A program made the translations under genes and the position numbers. Source: Eretmocerus hayati (lineage: Eukaryota; Arthropoda; Insecta; Hymenoptera; Aphelinidae). Taken from it: DNA of 64,000 nucleotides. The notes under the pieces were generated by a model that searched no databases, was not told the origin of the DNA, and saw nothing but the letters and a program-made list of their open reading frames with translations. Positions 35,797-46,138 of this stretch are shown piece after piece. Position 1 is the stretch's first letter; every line of letters begins with the position of its first letter. The stretch covers positions 77,056,748 to 77,120,747 of the forward strand of contig CM056742.1 in assembly GCA_029851415.1 (NCBI GenBank). The letters are read 5' to 3'.

Positions 35797-36098
35797 CCCC
35801 CCGCTCTCTTTCTCTCTCTCCCACATGCACTACTTTTCATATATATGTCACCTGCTGTACACTGCGATCGCGCTAATATAAATATGAGTGAAAAATGAGA
35901 CCGATGAGTCACTCTGTTTACTTGTATTGACAGGAGCCAGACGTTATGTCTGTGCTCTATTACAAGATCGTCCAAAATATCATGACGATCTAAAGAATAA
36001 CGTAAGTTGCGCATCTTTAATATTTATACATCCATCATTTGTAAAAAATTTTTCATATTTCCTATCATTATACATATGTCGAAACAGAAACCTGAAGC

Positions 36099-36131
36099 CT
36101 GATGAGGTCCACAAAACCTAGTGGACGAAAC
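36099..36131 (+). ncRNA. Hammerhead-like core, right end of PLE copy 2
   Basis: Plus strand CTGATGA, then G, GTCCAC/GTGGAC stem with loop AAAACCTA, then GAAAC. Same sense as the coding region and 3' of it. The extra G between CTGATGA and the stem is shared by all four copies, so it belongs to the family and is not a recent error. Confidence 0.65.
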
Positions 36132-37248
36132 GTTGCAATAAAATTTCCATCATGAAATTTTGGGAATTTATTTAGTTCCCCACCGTCCTTCAAGATCGAC
36201 GAGACCAAAGGTTCAACTTGTATATTAACCATCAAGGACGAAAAAATCTACCAAAATCACTTATGATATGTTCAAGTAAAGTTGAAAATTCATTGAAGAC
36301 CTGGGAAAGCCTCAGAAGAGCTACTAATATCCAGCCTGTGTTTACTTCTACTGAGGGCAAAATGTCACTTGACTTTGCAGCGTGTGAAGAAGAAATTAAT
36401 TTTGCTGGACTGAGATTTGTGTGAAAAGTGAGTGGTGCTCATCAATGATATTAAAATACAGCCTATGTTCATGTTCAATGCCTCTGTTGAAATTTCCATC
36501 ATACACCCATAGAAGTAGGGTTAACTCTGAGACACTATGCAGGAATGTTGTGAAAGTGATCAGATACTGCGGGGGCCCTGCGGGGAAGGCGTTCCACTCC
36601 ATATGCTTCACAATACATTTGCCCTAATACCCGCGATGTTCGGGGCATGGCGTAACCGCCATGGTTCGGGACAAACCCCGCGGGGAAGGTAATGATGGTC
36701 AGCGGCCATTCGAGATCTCCCATCTCACTCGCACCTAATAGGTTATCCCATGAGTGCGAGGGAGACGACAAATCTCGAACGGTCACTGACCGTCATCCCA
36801 TTGCAGTTCACCTCATGGCGAAAAGATAACAAAAGTTATCTTCACGCCATGGTTCACCTTGTTCTCGAGTGTACCAAAATTTCTGATCGAGGCGCTGAAT
36901 GACACATACAATTTTTTCGTGCTGGTCACTAACAACCAAAACCTCGTACAGTCTACAGTCTATAACGGAGATTAGAGAACCTTCTTATATCTGTCTATAC
37001 TGGATAATACCTGACAATACTGCATCAGCTGTTAATATCACTTATCACTTCCGCATAAACGGAGGATGGCATGCAGTGCGGAGCATACGCGGAGTGCCAA
37101 AGCGGCCGGTTGGGCTAGTGAGCGCGGGCTAGTTAAGTGGGAGATGCATCACAATCGATTTCCTCGATTCATCTTGTATTTGTTACGGGCGCAAGCTAAA
37201 CAGGCAACCGCATTTCAAGTGTATCGCATATAAGGACCGCCACTTGGA

Positions 37249-37330
37249 GCGGCCGGACTGGCTCAGTCAACAGCGTGTCAGACTCTTGATCAAGAGGTCG
37301 CCGGATCGTTCCCCGGCGGCCGCACTTTTT
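37249..37330 (+). tRNA. tRNA-Lys(CTT)-like sequence, probably non-functional
   Basis: The acceptor stem pairs 7 of 7 (GCGGCCG with CGGCCGC, 37317-37323) and CTTTTT, a polymerase III terminator, follows at 37325-37330. The order TGGCTCAGTC...AGACTCTTGATC resembles tRNA-Lys(CTT). But the D stem does not pair, the anticodon stem is lost (CTCTTGATCAAGAG forms its own hairpin), and the T loop is altered (GGATCGTTCC). It lies only in the right arm of the palindrome, within an insert of about 190 bp. Confidence 0.45.
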
Positions 37331-38264
37331 ATTCAGTGCATGGAGAAGAATAAAATCATAACATAATTACTCAATTTACTCTAGTTTTGGACGGTTCCAT
37401 CGTAAAACATCACACGAGAGGCCATTTTTCAGCTCTAGGTCTCATCTTCTACAATATTTTATGCCAAGTGCTGTATGATTAGAGTCCACGAATCGAGAGC
37501 AAGGGAAGACCCTGTCCACGAAGCTTCATGATAAGGCCCGAATTCGACACGATTTTCGGTATTTCCGACTGTTTTTAACAGCTCGTGTGAAATCGGGATT
37601 TTAAAGGAACAACCAAATTATAATTGGGCCTTCAAATAGACACCTGAAAGAACATTTTCTCATAGGTTTGGGGTCGATAAAAAATGAACGATTTCTTTAA
37701 ATTGGCCTTGAAGTTTCACGTTTTTACAAAAAAGCTAAACTTCAATCGGCTGTAGATCGTACGTGAGATAAGATAATGACACGTTCCAAAGAGGAAATTG
37801 GAGGTTTTTTCAAGGCCTGCAAGTTTTTTCTCTTGCAAAATTTTGCTACGAGGCTTCCATTTTGACCTATACGCCTCCAAAGGTGGTGCAAAGTCGTGTT
37901 TTTGGACCTTTTTTGATGCAACCGTGGGACCTACCAGATATCAATTTGTTGGACCGGTCAATTCTTTCCTTGAAAGTGTACGTCATACCGAGAAAAATGC
38001 GCCCAGCTAGGATGAAAAAGATGCATTTGGGTCCGAGCTACGAATTTTCCAAGATAGCGAAAATAGGCGAAAAACTGTTCAAAAATGGGACTTGGAAAAT
38101 TCGTAGGGCCCGCCATGGGTCCCAAAAAAATCTGAAAAAAATTTTTTCCAAGTATATTCTAGTAGTACTAACGGAGAAAAAATGTTTGGGGCATTTTTAA
38201 ATTTCGTCGATTTTCAAAATGTTCACCTTGGTCCAGAATGACCCATATGTAAGACGTTGATTTG

Positions 38265-39040
38265 TAATAATGACTGAAAGTCATTGAGATCAATTGAGGT
38301 GGATTCAGTTCTCGATGCTCCCAATACTGAAAAACAGTATTGAAATCGATTGAGGCAGATAAGATTTCGAATCTCTAATATTGATATCCATCATTCAAAT
38401 AGATTCAGACGAATAAGATGTGAGGACTCCAATGCTTCTACTCAGTATTGAGTTCGATTGAGACGGATTGAGATCTTGATGTTTCCAATACTGGGAAACG
38501 GTATTAGAATCGATTGAGGCAGATAGGATCACGAAATTCCAATATCGATATCCAGCATTCAAATCGATTCAGATAAATAGGGTATAAGGTCCCCAATACT
38601 TCCAGTCAGTATTGAGGTCGATTGAGGCGGATTGAGATCTCGATCTTTCCATTACTGAAAAACAGTGTTGGAATCGATTGAAGTAGATAAGACCCTATCA
38701 TAGCATGTCAATGCTTTTTTATCATGGCATTGACACAGATTGGGATCGCGACATTCTATCAAGGGAATCAGCATTCATACAGATAGAACATCTACTCCCG
38801 AATACTGGCAGTAAGTATTGAGATTGATTGGTAATCTCACTTCTAATACGAAAAGTCTGCCTGCATTGGTGAAGATTGGTCCATACTGTTCGAATCATGA
38901 TCAACATCATGAATCGTTATTGAACTCCAATCTTCCTCAATCCTGAAAGTCATGTTTCAAATTCATGATAAGATTCTAGATTTAGAACGATTGGATGTAT
39001 TTCAATCGAATCCAATCGAACTTTTGCATCAGGGTGTGGC
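38265..39040 (+). repeat. ~165-bp satellite and duplicated segment 2
   Basis: Satellite units (GAGGTGGATTCAG, CAATACTGAAAAACAGTATT) lead into the segment 38505-39040 that duplicates 25541-26060 in order and orientation. Confidence 0.75.
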
Positions 39041-39526
39041 TGTGTGTGTGCTCAGTGTGAGTGTGTGTGTATGTGTGCCTGTCCTGATGCCTTCAGTCGA
39101 AGTACAAGTAGAGACGCGCAGTAACGACGAAATGAAACTTTACGGCTTTAATAGTGGACGGACCTTCCCGCTTCCTCCACCACGGGAGTTGAAGGACCTG
39201 TGGTTACGACCGTGCTTGTGGTCCATAATTGGATGATTATGAATAGTTAATAAATAGTGTAATTGATAGTGTGCACTAGTGTTGGAGTTTCTCGACCCAC
39301 AGCCTTTCCCATCCTGTCATACACAAAATTTGTTCTCCTAGATTCTCCCTAGACTGCGTTTTCACTAGTTGATCGGGATTTGACGTTTGGCCGACGCTGG
39401 GGTCCAACGTTTTTCGCTCGGGCAATAGTTTGGTGTTATCAGTTTTGCATGGTTTTGACCCTGGGTGCTACATTCCTGGATGTGTCACGGTGTCACAGAG
39501 CACTGATCTCTCGGATCGCTGAATAA
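39041..39526. other. Unannotated, with a TG-rich patch
   Basis: Interrupted TG repeats at 39045-39080 and one relative of the dispersed motif (CACGGGAGTTGAAGGACCTG, near 39181). No gene seen. Confidence 0.4.
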
Positions 39527-40098
39527 GGGCGAAATTACATGACCGGAAAAAATTCGGCCGGAACGAAAAAAAAAACCGCCGGAAAAAAATGTAGTCTGCT
39601 ACTTGTGGAGGTTAGGTCTGCCATCAAATGGTATTTTGACGATTTCTATTTACAGTTCTACATTCTTATCTATAAACTTCATAATCTACAACAGTAGATA
39701 GTTTTATCATAATATAAGGTGTTCATATGAAATAGTTCTCTGTCGCCAGCAAATATGGGGTTCTACAATTTACATGGACGGAAAAAAGTGCAAATTTGCC
39801 GTCCGGATCTAATTATCATTCGGGAAAGCAGGAAAGATTTTATGTAATGACTATCTAAACTGATTAATAATCGATCAAGAACCGATATTGACAGTCTGAA
39901 GCCACGTCAAAAACTTCATACATTTCATAATTCGTAGTGCAAAATTGGCAATTCCGGCCGTTCTGGTATTTTTTCCGTCAATGTAAATTGGAATCGTCTG
40001 TTTCTCCGGCGACGGCTTCGCTCTGATTGGTCGCATTTCTTCCGGCCGAATCACTTTTACCGTTCCGGCCAAATTTTTCTGGTCATGTAATTTCGCCC
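39527..40098. mobile_element. Harbinger-like MITE, 572 bp, TAA target repeat
   Basis: Ends GGGCGAAATTACATGACCGG and CCGG-like inverse ...GGTCATGTAATTTCGCCC are inverted; TAA flanks both sides (39524-39526 and 40099-40101). A 3-bp TAA/TTA duplication and GGGC-type ends suit PIF/Harbinger. The inner part is also inverted (CGGCCGGAACG and CGTTCCGGCC). A run of C follows outside the right end, near 40124-40134. No transposase. Confidence 0.75.
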
Positions 40099-40573
40099 TA
40101 AGGCGGAGCAAATCAGAAGAACCCCCCCCCCCCCCTCTCTCCTTGTCAAGACCCATGAATTATGGGGACCCTAGGTGACTACCTCGAATGGTCCAGGCCA
40201 CGATCGTAAAAGAAAGGTCTGCTCTCTCCGGTGCTCGGACTTGACTCACGGATGGCGAGTAAATTCCCCTACTCTGCCTCCCGAAATCCAATATGGCCGG
40301 GCCGGGCGACGCACGCTGATTGGCCGGTCGCTCGTGCCGCTATAGGTATAGCCGCTACTGCAGCAGCTCGAACGTAAACACGTGTATTGTATACATATTG
40401 TATACGACCGTGCTGAGCAGAATCCGAATTTGCGTGGGTTAATAATTACATCTCTTGTGCTCTCATAGTTTGTTCACAAAACACCCAGTTCTATATCCCG
40501 AATTCCCAAATCCCAAGCCCCCTCTCGGGGCCTAAACTTTATATATGGCTTTTGTCTCATTGTTGTATGCAAT

Positions 40574-40644
40574 CTCAGTGGTCTAGTGGTTAGCGCGGCC
40601 GCTTTCTATTTTGTCGCCCGGGGTTCAAATCCCCGACTGGACAC
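40574..40644 (+). tRNA. tRNA-Glu(TTC)-like, left arm of palindrome 1
   Basis: A box TGGTCTAGTGG and B box GGTTCAAATCC are intact, and the T stem (CGGGG/CCCCG) is perfect. By alignment to Glu tRNAs the anticodon would be TTC within GCTTTCTAT. The anticodon stem is not paired and the acceptor arm pairs only 5 of 7, so a working tRNA is unlikely. Polymerase III could still transcribe it. Confidence 0.5.
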
Positions 40645-41596
40645 ATATTTATTTTCCATTTTTTATTTTTAAAACGTGTATCTCCTTTTTTTCTTAATAT
40701 TATGCATCTAAAATCAATTAACGATCAGTTGAAACTCGATCCCGATTTTTTCGATACATCAGCATTGTACACGATTATCGAGGTAATCACACAAATTCGT
40801 GATGTATTTTGCTGAGTTATAGATAGATAGATAGATACGTTTATTATTCTGCCAATAGGCAAAAACCAGATAATCATCACATATGTAAACATATTGTCAG
40901 AGTATTTCACTACTAGATGCACACATTAAAAATACCATTTGCAAAGAAATAAGAAAAATTCTGGCTACAATATAATAAGTATAGATATTTGGTCAGCGCT
41001 TCTAGCAGTCTTAGTTTATCACAGATATGACACGTCACTTAATAAATATAAAAAAAAAGACAGGGTTGCACTAATGAAATATATACCTTTTTCTATCTTG
41101 CTGAGAATGCAAAAACGAAGGTGAGCAAAAAATGGAATGGTGGGCAAAAACGAAGATCACATGGATTTGAAATCAAACGAGTGAGTTTAATGCTTTTTTG
41201 CGAGGCCGAAAATTGGAGGGATACATTAAAGTGGAAGGCTAATTATTTGGAAAGGTAAAATTCATGTTTGTTCTAAATTTCGTTAACAATCATTTTATCT
41301 TTGGATACCATACAGTCTCATCTATTCTGAATAATTGTACATTTTTATCTTTCCAAATAATTAGCCCTCCACTTTAATGTATCCCTTCAATTTTCGGCCT
41401 CGCGAAAAAGCATTAAACTCTCTCGTTTCATAGGGTTGTATTATTTTTTGAGCGTACATCTGCACAATAATCTCAAATCGATGTGATCATCGTTTTTTGC
41501 CCACCAACGCAGCAAAATACATCACGAATTTGTGTGATTACCTCGATAATCGTGCACAATGCTGATGTATCGAAAAAATCGGGATCGAGTTTCAAC

Positions 41597-41777
41597 CAGG
41601 GGCGGTCCCAGAGACCAACTTTGGGGGGGGGCGCGATTTTGACTTTTGGGGGGGGGGGGCGGTCAATGCAAAAATCGATGTCGCGCGCGCTTACGCGCGC
41701 GCATTTTCCTATCCCTCCTGTGCAAAATTTTTGGCTGCGATCGCCCCTACCGCCCCCCCCCCTTGGGACCACGCCTG
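41597..41777. mobile_element. hAT-like MITE, 181 bp, exact 8-bp duplication
   Basis: It begins CAGGGGCGGTCCC and ends ACCACGCCTG, flanked by GTTTCAAC at 41589-41596 and 41778-41785. The left arm of the host palindrome (near 40725, GTTGAAAC inverted) has the same site without the insert. CAGGG-type ends with an 8-bp duplication are the hAT pattern. Inside are G and C runs and a hairpin-forming CGCGCGCTTACGCGCGCG. Confidence 0.85.
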
Positions 41778-41869
41778 GTTTCAACTGATCTTTAATTGAT
41801 TTTAGATGCATAATATTAAGAAAAAAGGAGATACAAGTTTTAAAAATAGAAAAATTGGAAGTAAATATG

Positions 41870-41940
41870 TGTCCAGTCGGGGATTTGAACCCCGGGCGAC
41901 AAAATAGAAAGCGGCCGCGCTAACCACTAGACCACTGAGA
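41870..41940 (-). tRNA. tRNA-Glu(TTC)-like, right arm of palindrome 1
   Basis: Reverse complement of 40574-40644 with no difference that I can see over 71 nt, although the arms differ elsewhere. Same intact A and B boxes and same broken anticodon stem. Confidence 0.5.
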
Positions 41941-42690
41941 TTGCATACAACAATGAGACAAAAGCCATATATAAAGTTTAGGCCTCGAGAGGGGGCTTGG
42001 GATTTGGGAATTCGGGATATAGAACTGAGTGTTTTGTGAACAAACTATGAGAGAACAAGAGATGTTATTATTAATCCACGCAAATTCGGATTCTGCTCAG
42101 CACGGTCGTATACAATATGTATACAATACACGTGTTTACGTTCGAGCTGCTGCAGTAGCGGCTATACCTCACTACTATACCTATAGCGGCACGAGCGACC
42201 GGCCAATCAGCGTGCGTCGCCCGGCCCGGCCATATTGGATTTCGGGAGGCAGAGTAGGGGAATTTACTCGCCATCCGTGAGTCAAGTCCGAGCACCGGAG
42301 AGAGCAGACCTTTCTTTTATGATCGTGGTCACGATCCTAAAAGAAAGGTCTGCCGACTCGATGGGACAGATGTGAAACATGCGTGATGCCTACCGCCCCT
42401 ACTATCTCCCCTCTCTCCGTCCAATATGGCGACCCTTACTGGGACAGCGGGATATACCTATATATAGGAGTCGTCTGCTCGCGCTCGTGTAAAGCTGCGG
42501 GCCCGCGCTGAAAAACATTCTATACTGTTTGCAGCTTGCAAAAATGATATTGATCACTCGCAGCATGTTATCTGATAACATGCTGCGAGTAATTACTCCC
42601 AAATACTGGCTTCTATAACCCAAATCTCGAACCCCCCCCGGGGGGGGGGGGGCGCGATTCATATACGTCGTTTGATGTGGCCACAGTAGA

Positions 42691-42762
42691 TGCTGCGCTA
42701 GCCTAGCGGTTAGCGTAACCGCCTCTCATTTTGCCGGCCCAGGTTCGATCCCCGGCCAAATC
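42691..42762 (+). tRNA. tRNA-Glu(CTC)-like, left arm of palindrome 2
   Basis: A box TAGCCTAGCGG and B box GGTTCGATCCC are good, T stem has one mismatch. The stretch GCCTCTCATTTTGCC aligns with the anticodon arm of tRNA-Glu(CTC) but does not pair. Acceptor arm not paired. Non-functional in translation, but similar in plan to those of palindrome 1. Confidence 0.45.
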
Positions 42763-43484
42763 AATTTTTTTTTTCCATTAAATCAAGTCATATCATTTTT
42801 TTCGCTAACAAACATAGTTAAACGAAGATTGATAACCAACCAAACACCCTACAAGTCATCATTCCTTGTTCAAGTCAGAATCGTCACGAGATATTTTAAT
42901 ACAATACATGGTTCTGATATTTTTCATGGCATAACTTTGATGATCAAGATGAGGAACGATGGCTCTGAAACAGCTTTGAAAATTTCATTCCCATAACACT
43001 CTTTAGTTGTTATTATAACTATAAAGATGATGATAAATTTACAAAATAAAATAATTTTGATATATCCTGTCATTCATCATACACCTATTGGAAATATGAT
43101 TTATTCGAAAGCAATAATGCTATTGCGTTGATTTTTTCAAAATTCATAGGTAAAAGTTACTTCCGAAAGCGAGTCCGAGAGTCCCGACAACGAGTACTTA
43201 CGAAGATGAGTTTCAAGTTCTAATTTTCCTTGGCTCACCTCTATAGTCGATGTAAATGACTGGAAATGTACGATAATTATCCTAAGTTTTGTTATCGATA
43301 AGTAACTCAATAAAAAATTTCGAGATGATGTAAGGGATGATGTATTATTAAAATATCTCGTGACTATTCTGACTTGAAGAAGGAATTATGACTTGTGGGA
43401 TGTTTGGTTGATTATCAATCTTCGTTCAACTATGTTTGTTAGCAAAAAAAATGATATGACTTGATTTAATGGAAAAAAAAAAAT

Positions 43485-43558
43485 TGATTATGCCGGGGAT
43501 CGAACCTGGGCCGGCAAAATGAGAGGCGGATACGCTAACCACTAGGCTACCGCAGCAT
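43485..43558 (-). tRNA. tRNA-Glu(CTC)-like, right arm of palindrome 2
   Basis: Inverse of 42691-42762 with some differences (the start is TGCGGTAGCCTAGTGG). A and B boxes are kept. An A/T-rich run follows the 3' end in both arms. Confidence 0.45.
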
Positions 43559-43930
43559 CTACTGTAATAGTATCAAAAGACGTATATAAATCGCGGCCCC
43601 CCCCCCCCGGGGGGTTCGAGATTTGGGTTATGGAAGCCAGTATTTGGGAGTAATTACTCGCAGCATGTCATCAGATAACATGCCGCGAGTGATCAATATC
43701 ATTTTTTCAAGCTGCAAACAGTATGGAATGTTTTTTAGCGCGGGCCCGCAGCTTTACACGAGCGCGAGCAGACGACTCCTATATATAGGTATATCCCGCT
43801 GTCCCAGTAAGGGTCGCCATATTGGACGGAGAGAGGGGAGATAGTAGGGGCGGTAGGCATCACGCATGTTTCACATCTTTCCCACCGAGTCGGCAGACCT
43901 TTCTTTTAGGATCGTGATCGTGGTCCAGGC

Positions 43931-45630
43931 ATGGTACATGAGATCCTTATATCAGGCTTTCCATCCACCAAGAACAAGTATGAACAAAGATAATAAGAAA
44001 TTTTGTACAAGCCCTCGGCTAATCCATTCCAGTTCTATTGAGAGCAAGGATGAGCTTGAAGAGGTGAGACCTTGTTCAATTCACCTCACAAACTGATGAA
44101 GAGGAAATTTGATTTCATTAGAACTATTTCCAGGTTATATCATCAATTCTCTTCCAATTCCTCCTTCCAAGCCTCCTCTTGCTATTGAGAATCCCTAATC
44201 ACACTTGAGTCCTTGTTCAGTATACTGGTACATGAATTTCAAATGACGGTCTAGTCTAAGAATAATGGAATTGTAACTAATCTCTATTATGTCAGGAGTG
44301 CTATGGATGGTGTTTTGTAACCCAATACTTTTCCAACCCCAATTCTTTTGAAAATGTTGGTAAGGGTCATCCTTATAGGATAGGATCTGTGTATACACCC
44401 TGTTTACTGGATTTTCAATTTGTTCATATAAGAGTAATATTCTTGATGGATTGTTTGCTTTGTGCAACCCTTCCCAAGCATCCAAGGTATTTAGTCTAAT
44501 CCCTGTCAGTAGAACAATTACAACGAACAATGAACAAGAACTTGAAGTGATCTTATAAAGGACAGAAAGATAGGGAACAAGAATGTTTGAGGATCCTGAT
44601 CTTCCATTATACGAGCATGTCATTTCATGCCCTCTTTTGCTCTAGAAATAGCTGACAAGAAGCACGGAGTATGTTATGCTCAACATAATTCTGTGATGAA
44701 GGGGTTGAATGCAATTCCTTCTCATTCTACTCATTTTCACCATCAATTCTTCGTGCCTTCTATACGAAATGAATTACTGATTTGCAATGACTCAGAGATT
44801 CAATATATTACCAATGACTTATTCAAGGGACGATACAATAGGCATGACTCATTATGAAAACTTGATGATGATTCCAACAGTCAATATTGAACCAGTTATC
44901 CTCTCTACATCCCAGGATGCAAAATATTTATTCTCGATCACAATTTGCAAAAGACTCATACCCATTGAATCGTTTGAATTCAATCTAATTCCACACTGAA
45001 AAAAATGGCTCATTACAATGATTCCTCAAGTTGAGTCAATAAATTGGTTGATTAATTGGGTCATTTATGAGAAGTATTCAAGTATATCGAAATCAATCAA
45101 AGCTTTAGGGCATCTGAGCTATCTGTTATGAGCTACCAAACAGTTGATACAATCTGTAACCCTGCTAGATCTTGATAAACTCAAAGGGTTCTGATGGATG
45201 ACGTAATTGATTAGCTAATCCATTGATTCAATTTTGGGAAACATTGTAATGAGCCATGATTTTCAGTGGGGTTCAACAATGATGATAATTTGGATGTTTT
45301 ATTTCTTCTATCACCTTTGAGAATTTGATACAGTTGTGCACAACATCCTATGAGAGTTTAGATTGCATCTATAAAAATTTCCCACCTCCCTCGACTCGCA
45401 CAGAACAGGATAATCCAATCCATCGATACTAAACACAGCAAAACGTTGATTGAATACTAGTGGTGTATCCTTGGAGGATGGTCATGGAGTCTTATTCACA
45501 TCTTACGTGAACATTTCAATGACACCAAGTCTGAGAAAGGTGGTCAAGTTATAATAACAACTAACGGAATTGCTTCGCTCGCTGACGCTCTATGAGTTTT
45601 TGAAGGGAGTTTCAGAAAACTCATACTCAT
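43931..45630. other. Mostly unannotated, with one weak LINE-like frame
   Basis: Apart from the frame at 44195-44623, I see no gene or repeat. Confidence 0.4.
44195..44623 (-). pseudogene. Possible LINE (L1-like) fragment
   Basis: The 142-codon minus frame ends with NWGWKSIGLQNTIHSTPDII, EISYNSIILRLDRHLKFMYQ and GLKC. L1-type reverse transcriptases have, after the thumb, a stretch with 'W', 'S....ET.YKI..R....P..L', and then a Cys motif; the spacing here is similar. The first third of the frame does not fit. The match is from memory of the family and weak. Confidence 0.3.
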
Positions 45631-46125
45631 GTAGCACCATAAGTTTCAGAAACGTCTCTCAACAAAATCATTTGAAACCTGGAAACGTTTCATAAGGAGG
45701 TGTCAGTGAGGTTGCGGAAACGTCATAGAAACGTCGAGACGTCCACTTTTCGGAACGTTCCCTGGGGGTTTCAGGAACGTTCTAATGATCCAGGCGAGCG
45801 GAATGGAGGGGGTTCGTAGGCCACCAGTCTGGGAACGTTTCGGGAGCGTTTGAAGAACAGAAGTATATATAATGAACTATTTTGGTAGTGTAATGCTTTG
45901 GGGATATTAAATTGATCGGTAAGCGAGATTTTCAAGCTGAAGTTGTTCATATTCATTCATAATTATTTCATGAACGAGTTCACAATTTTATACACGTGGC
46001 ATCCCGCCGGCTTCTTCACAAGAGATCAAAGCCACCATTTTCGCGTCTTGGCCTCATCGTATTGTCAAGCAGCACACAAAAATCGTGCCAGCGACGAGAA
46101 CGCCAGAGGATACTTCCCAATTGTT
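45631..46125 (+). repeat. Dispersed repeat with GAAACGTTTC palindromes, copy 1
   Basis: Starts GTAGCACCATAAGTTTC, contains many GGAAACGTTTC-type palindromes (45650-45870), and continues through GGGGATATTAAATTGATCGG to CGCCAGAGGATACTTCCC. An inverted copy lies at 59392-59927. Both copies share the palindromic part and the non-repetitive part. Type of element unknown. Confidence 0.7.
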
Positions 46126-46138
46126 TTTAGAGGTGAAT

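Larger units (their letters stand above)
34708..36266 (+). mobile_element. Penelope-like element copy 2, bounded by a 13-bp target duplication
   Basis: TATGTTCAAGTAA occurs at 34695-34707 and 36267-36279, immediately outside the element. The left end (34708-34860) is an inverted copy of part of the right end (35757-36266). Between them a plus-strand coding region holds the end of the reverse transcriptase and the nuclease. 5' truncation removes most of the polymerase. Target duplications of about 10-15 bp are usual for PLEs. Confidence 0.85.
32867..38249. mobile_element. Giant palindromic (foldback) element, 5.4 kb, with nested insertions
   Basis: The left end CATATGGGTCATTCTGGACC is met by its inverse GGTCCAGAATGACCCATATG at 38230-38249, and the arms match inward for over 1 kb (for example 33008 and 38108, GCCCTACGAATTTTCCAAGT and its inverse; 34238 and 37132 around AACTAGCCCGCGCTCACTAG). 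Arms are similar but not identical. The left arm has a TTAA-type MITE at 33797-34229, the right arm a tRNA-Lys-like insert near 37180-37370, and the centre a PLE at 34708-36266. No protein is recognised; opposed frames near 33010-33255 and 37862-38200 encode mirror-image products. A diverged single arm lies at 46139-46870. Confidence 0.8.
40199..42327. mobile_element. Palindromic element 1 with a tRNA-Glu-like sequence in each arm
   Basis: Both ends read CACGATC-TAAAAGAAAGGTCTGC inverted. The arms match for about 600 bp, including a GC-rich block (ATGGCCGGGCCGGGCGACGC and inverse), and meet at a second inner inverted repeat around 41300. Each arm carries one tRNA-Glu-like sequence (40574-40644 and 41870-41940). 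The left arm has an insert with ATAG repeats (40820-40840); the right arm has a hAT-like MITE. No protein. Confidence 0.8.
42330..43922. mobile_element. Palindromic element 2 with a tRNA-Glu-like sequence in each arm
   Basis: Joined to element 1 by 2 nt. Shared end CACGATC-TAAAAGAAAGGTCTGC; arms match for several hundred bp (CAATATGGCGACCCTTACTG and inverse, and the inner hairpin CGCAGCATGTTATCTG/CAGATAACATGCTGCG near 42561). G/C runs and then a tRNA-Glu-like sequence follow in each arm. The GTCCAGGC duplication lies outside this end at 43923-43930 and outside element 1 at 40191-40198. Confidence 0.8.

Noticed and set aside
33010..38200. Mirror-image frames of 80-110 codons in both arms of the giant palindrome (33010-33255 minus, 37862-38200 plus)
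   Set aside because: They encode similar products only because the arms are copies. There is no start context or motif, and the C-terminal parts differ by shifts.
40574..43558. tRNA-like sequences as working tRNA genes
   Set aside because: Anticodon stems do not pair in any copy and acceptor arms are incomplete. Only polymerase III boxes are well kept.
32867..43922. Large palindromes as assembly artefacts
   Set aside because: Arms differ by substitutions and by separate insertions with proper target duplications, which a mirrored assembly error would not produce. Reads are still needed for the perfect 94-bp palindrome.
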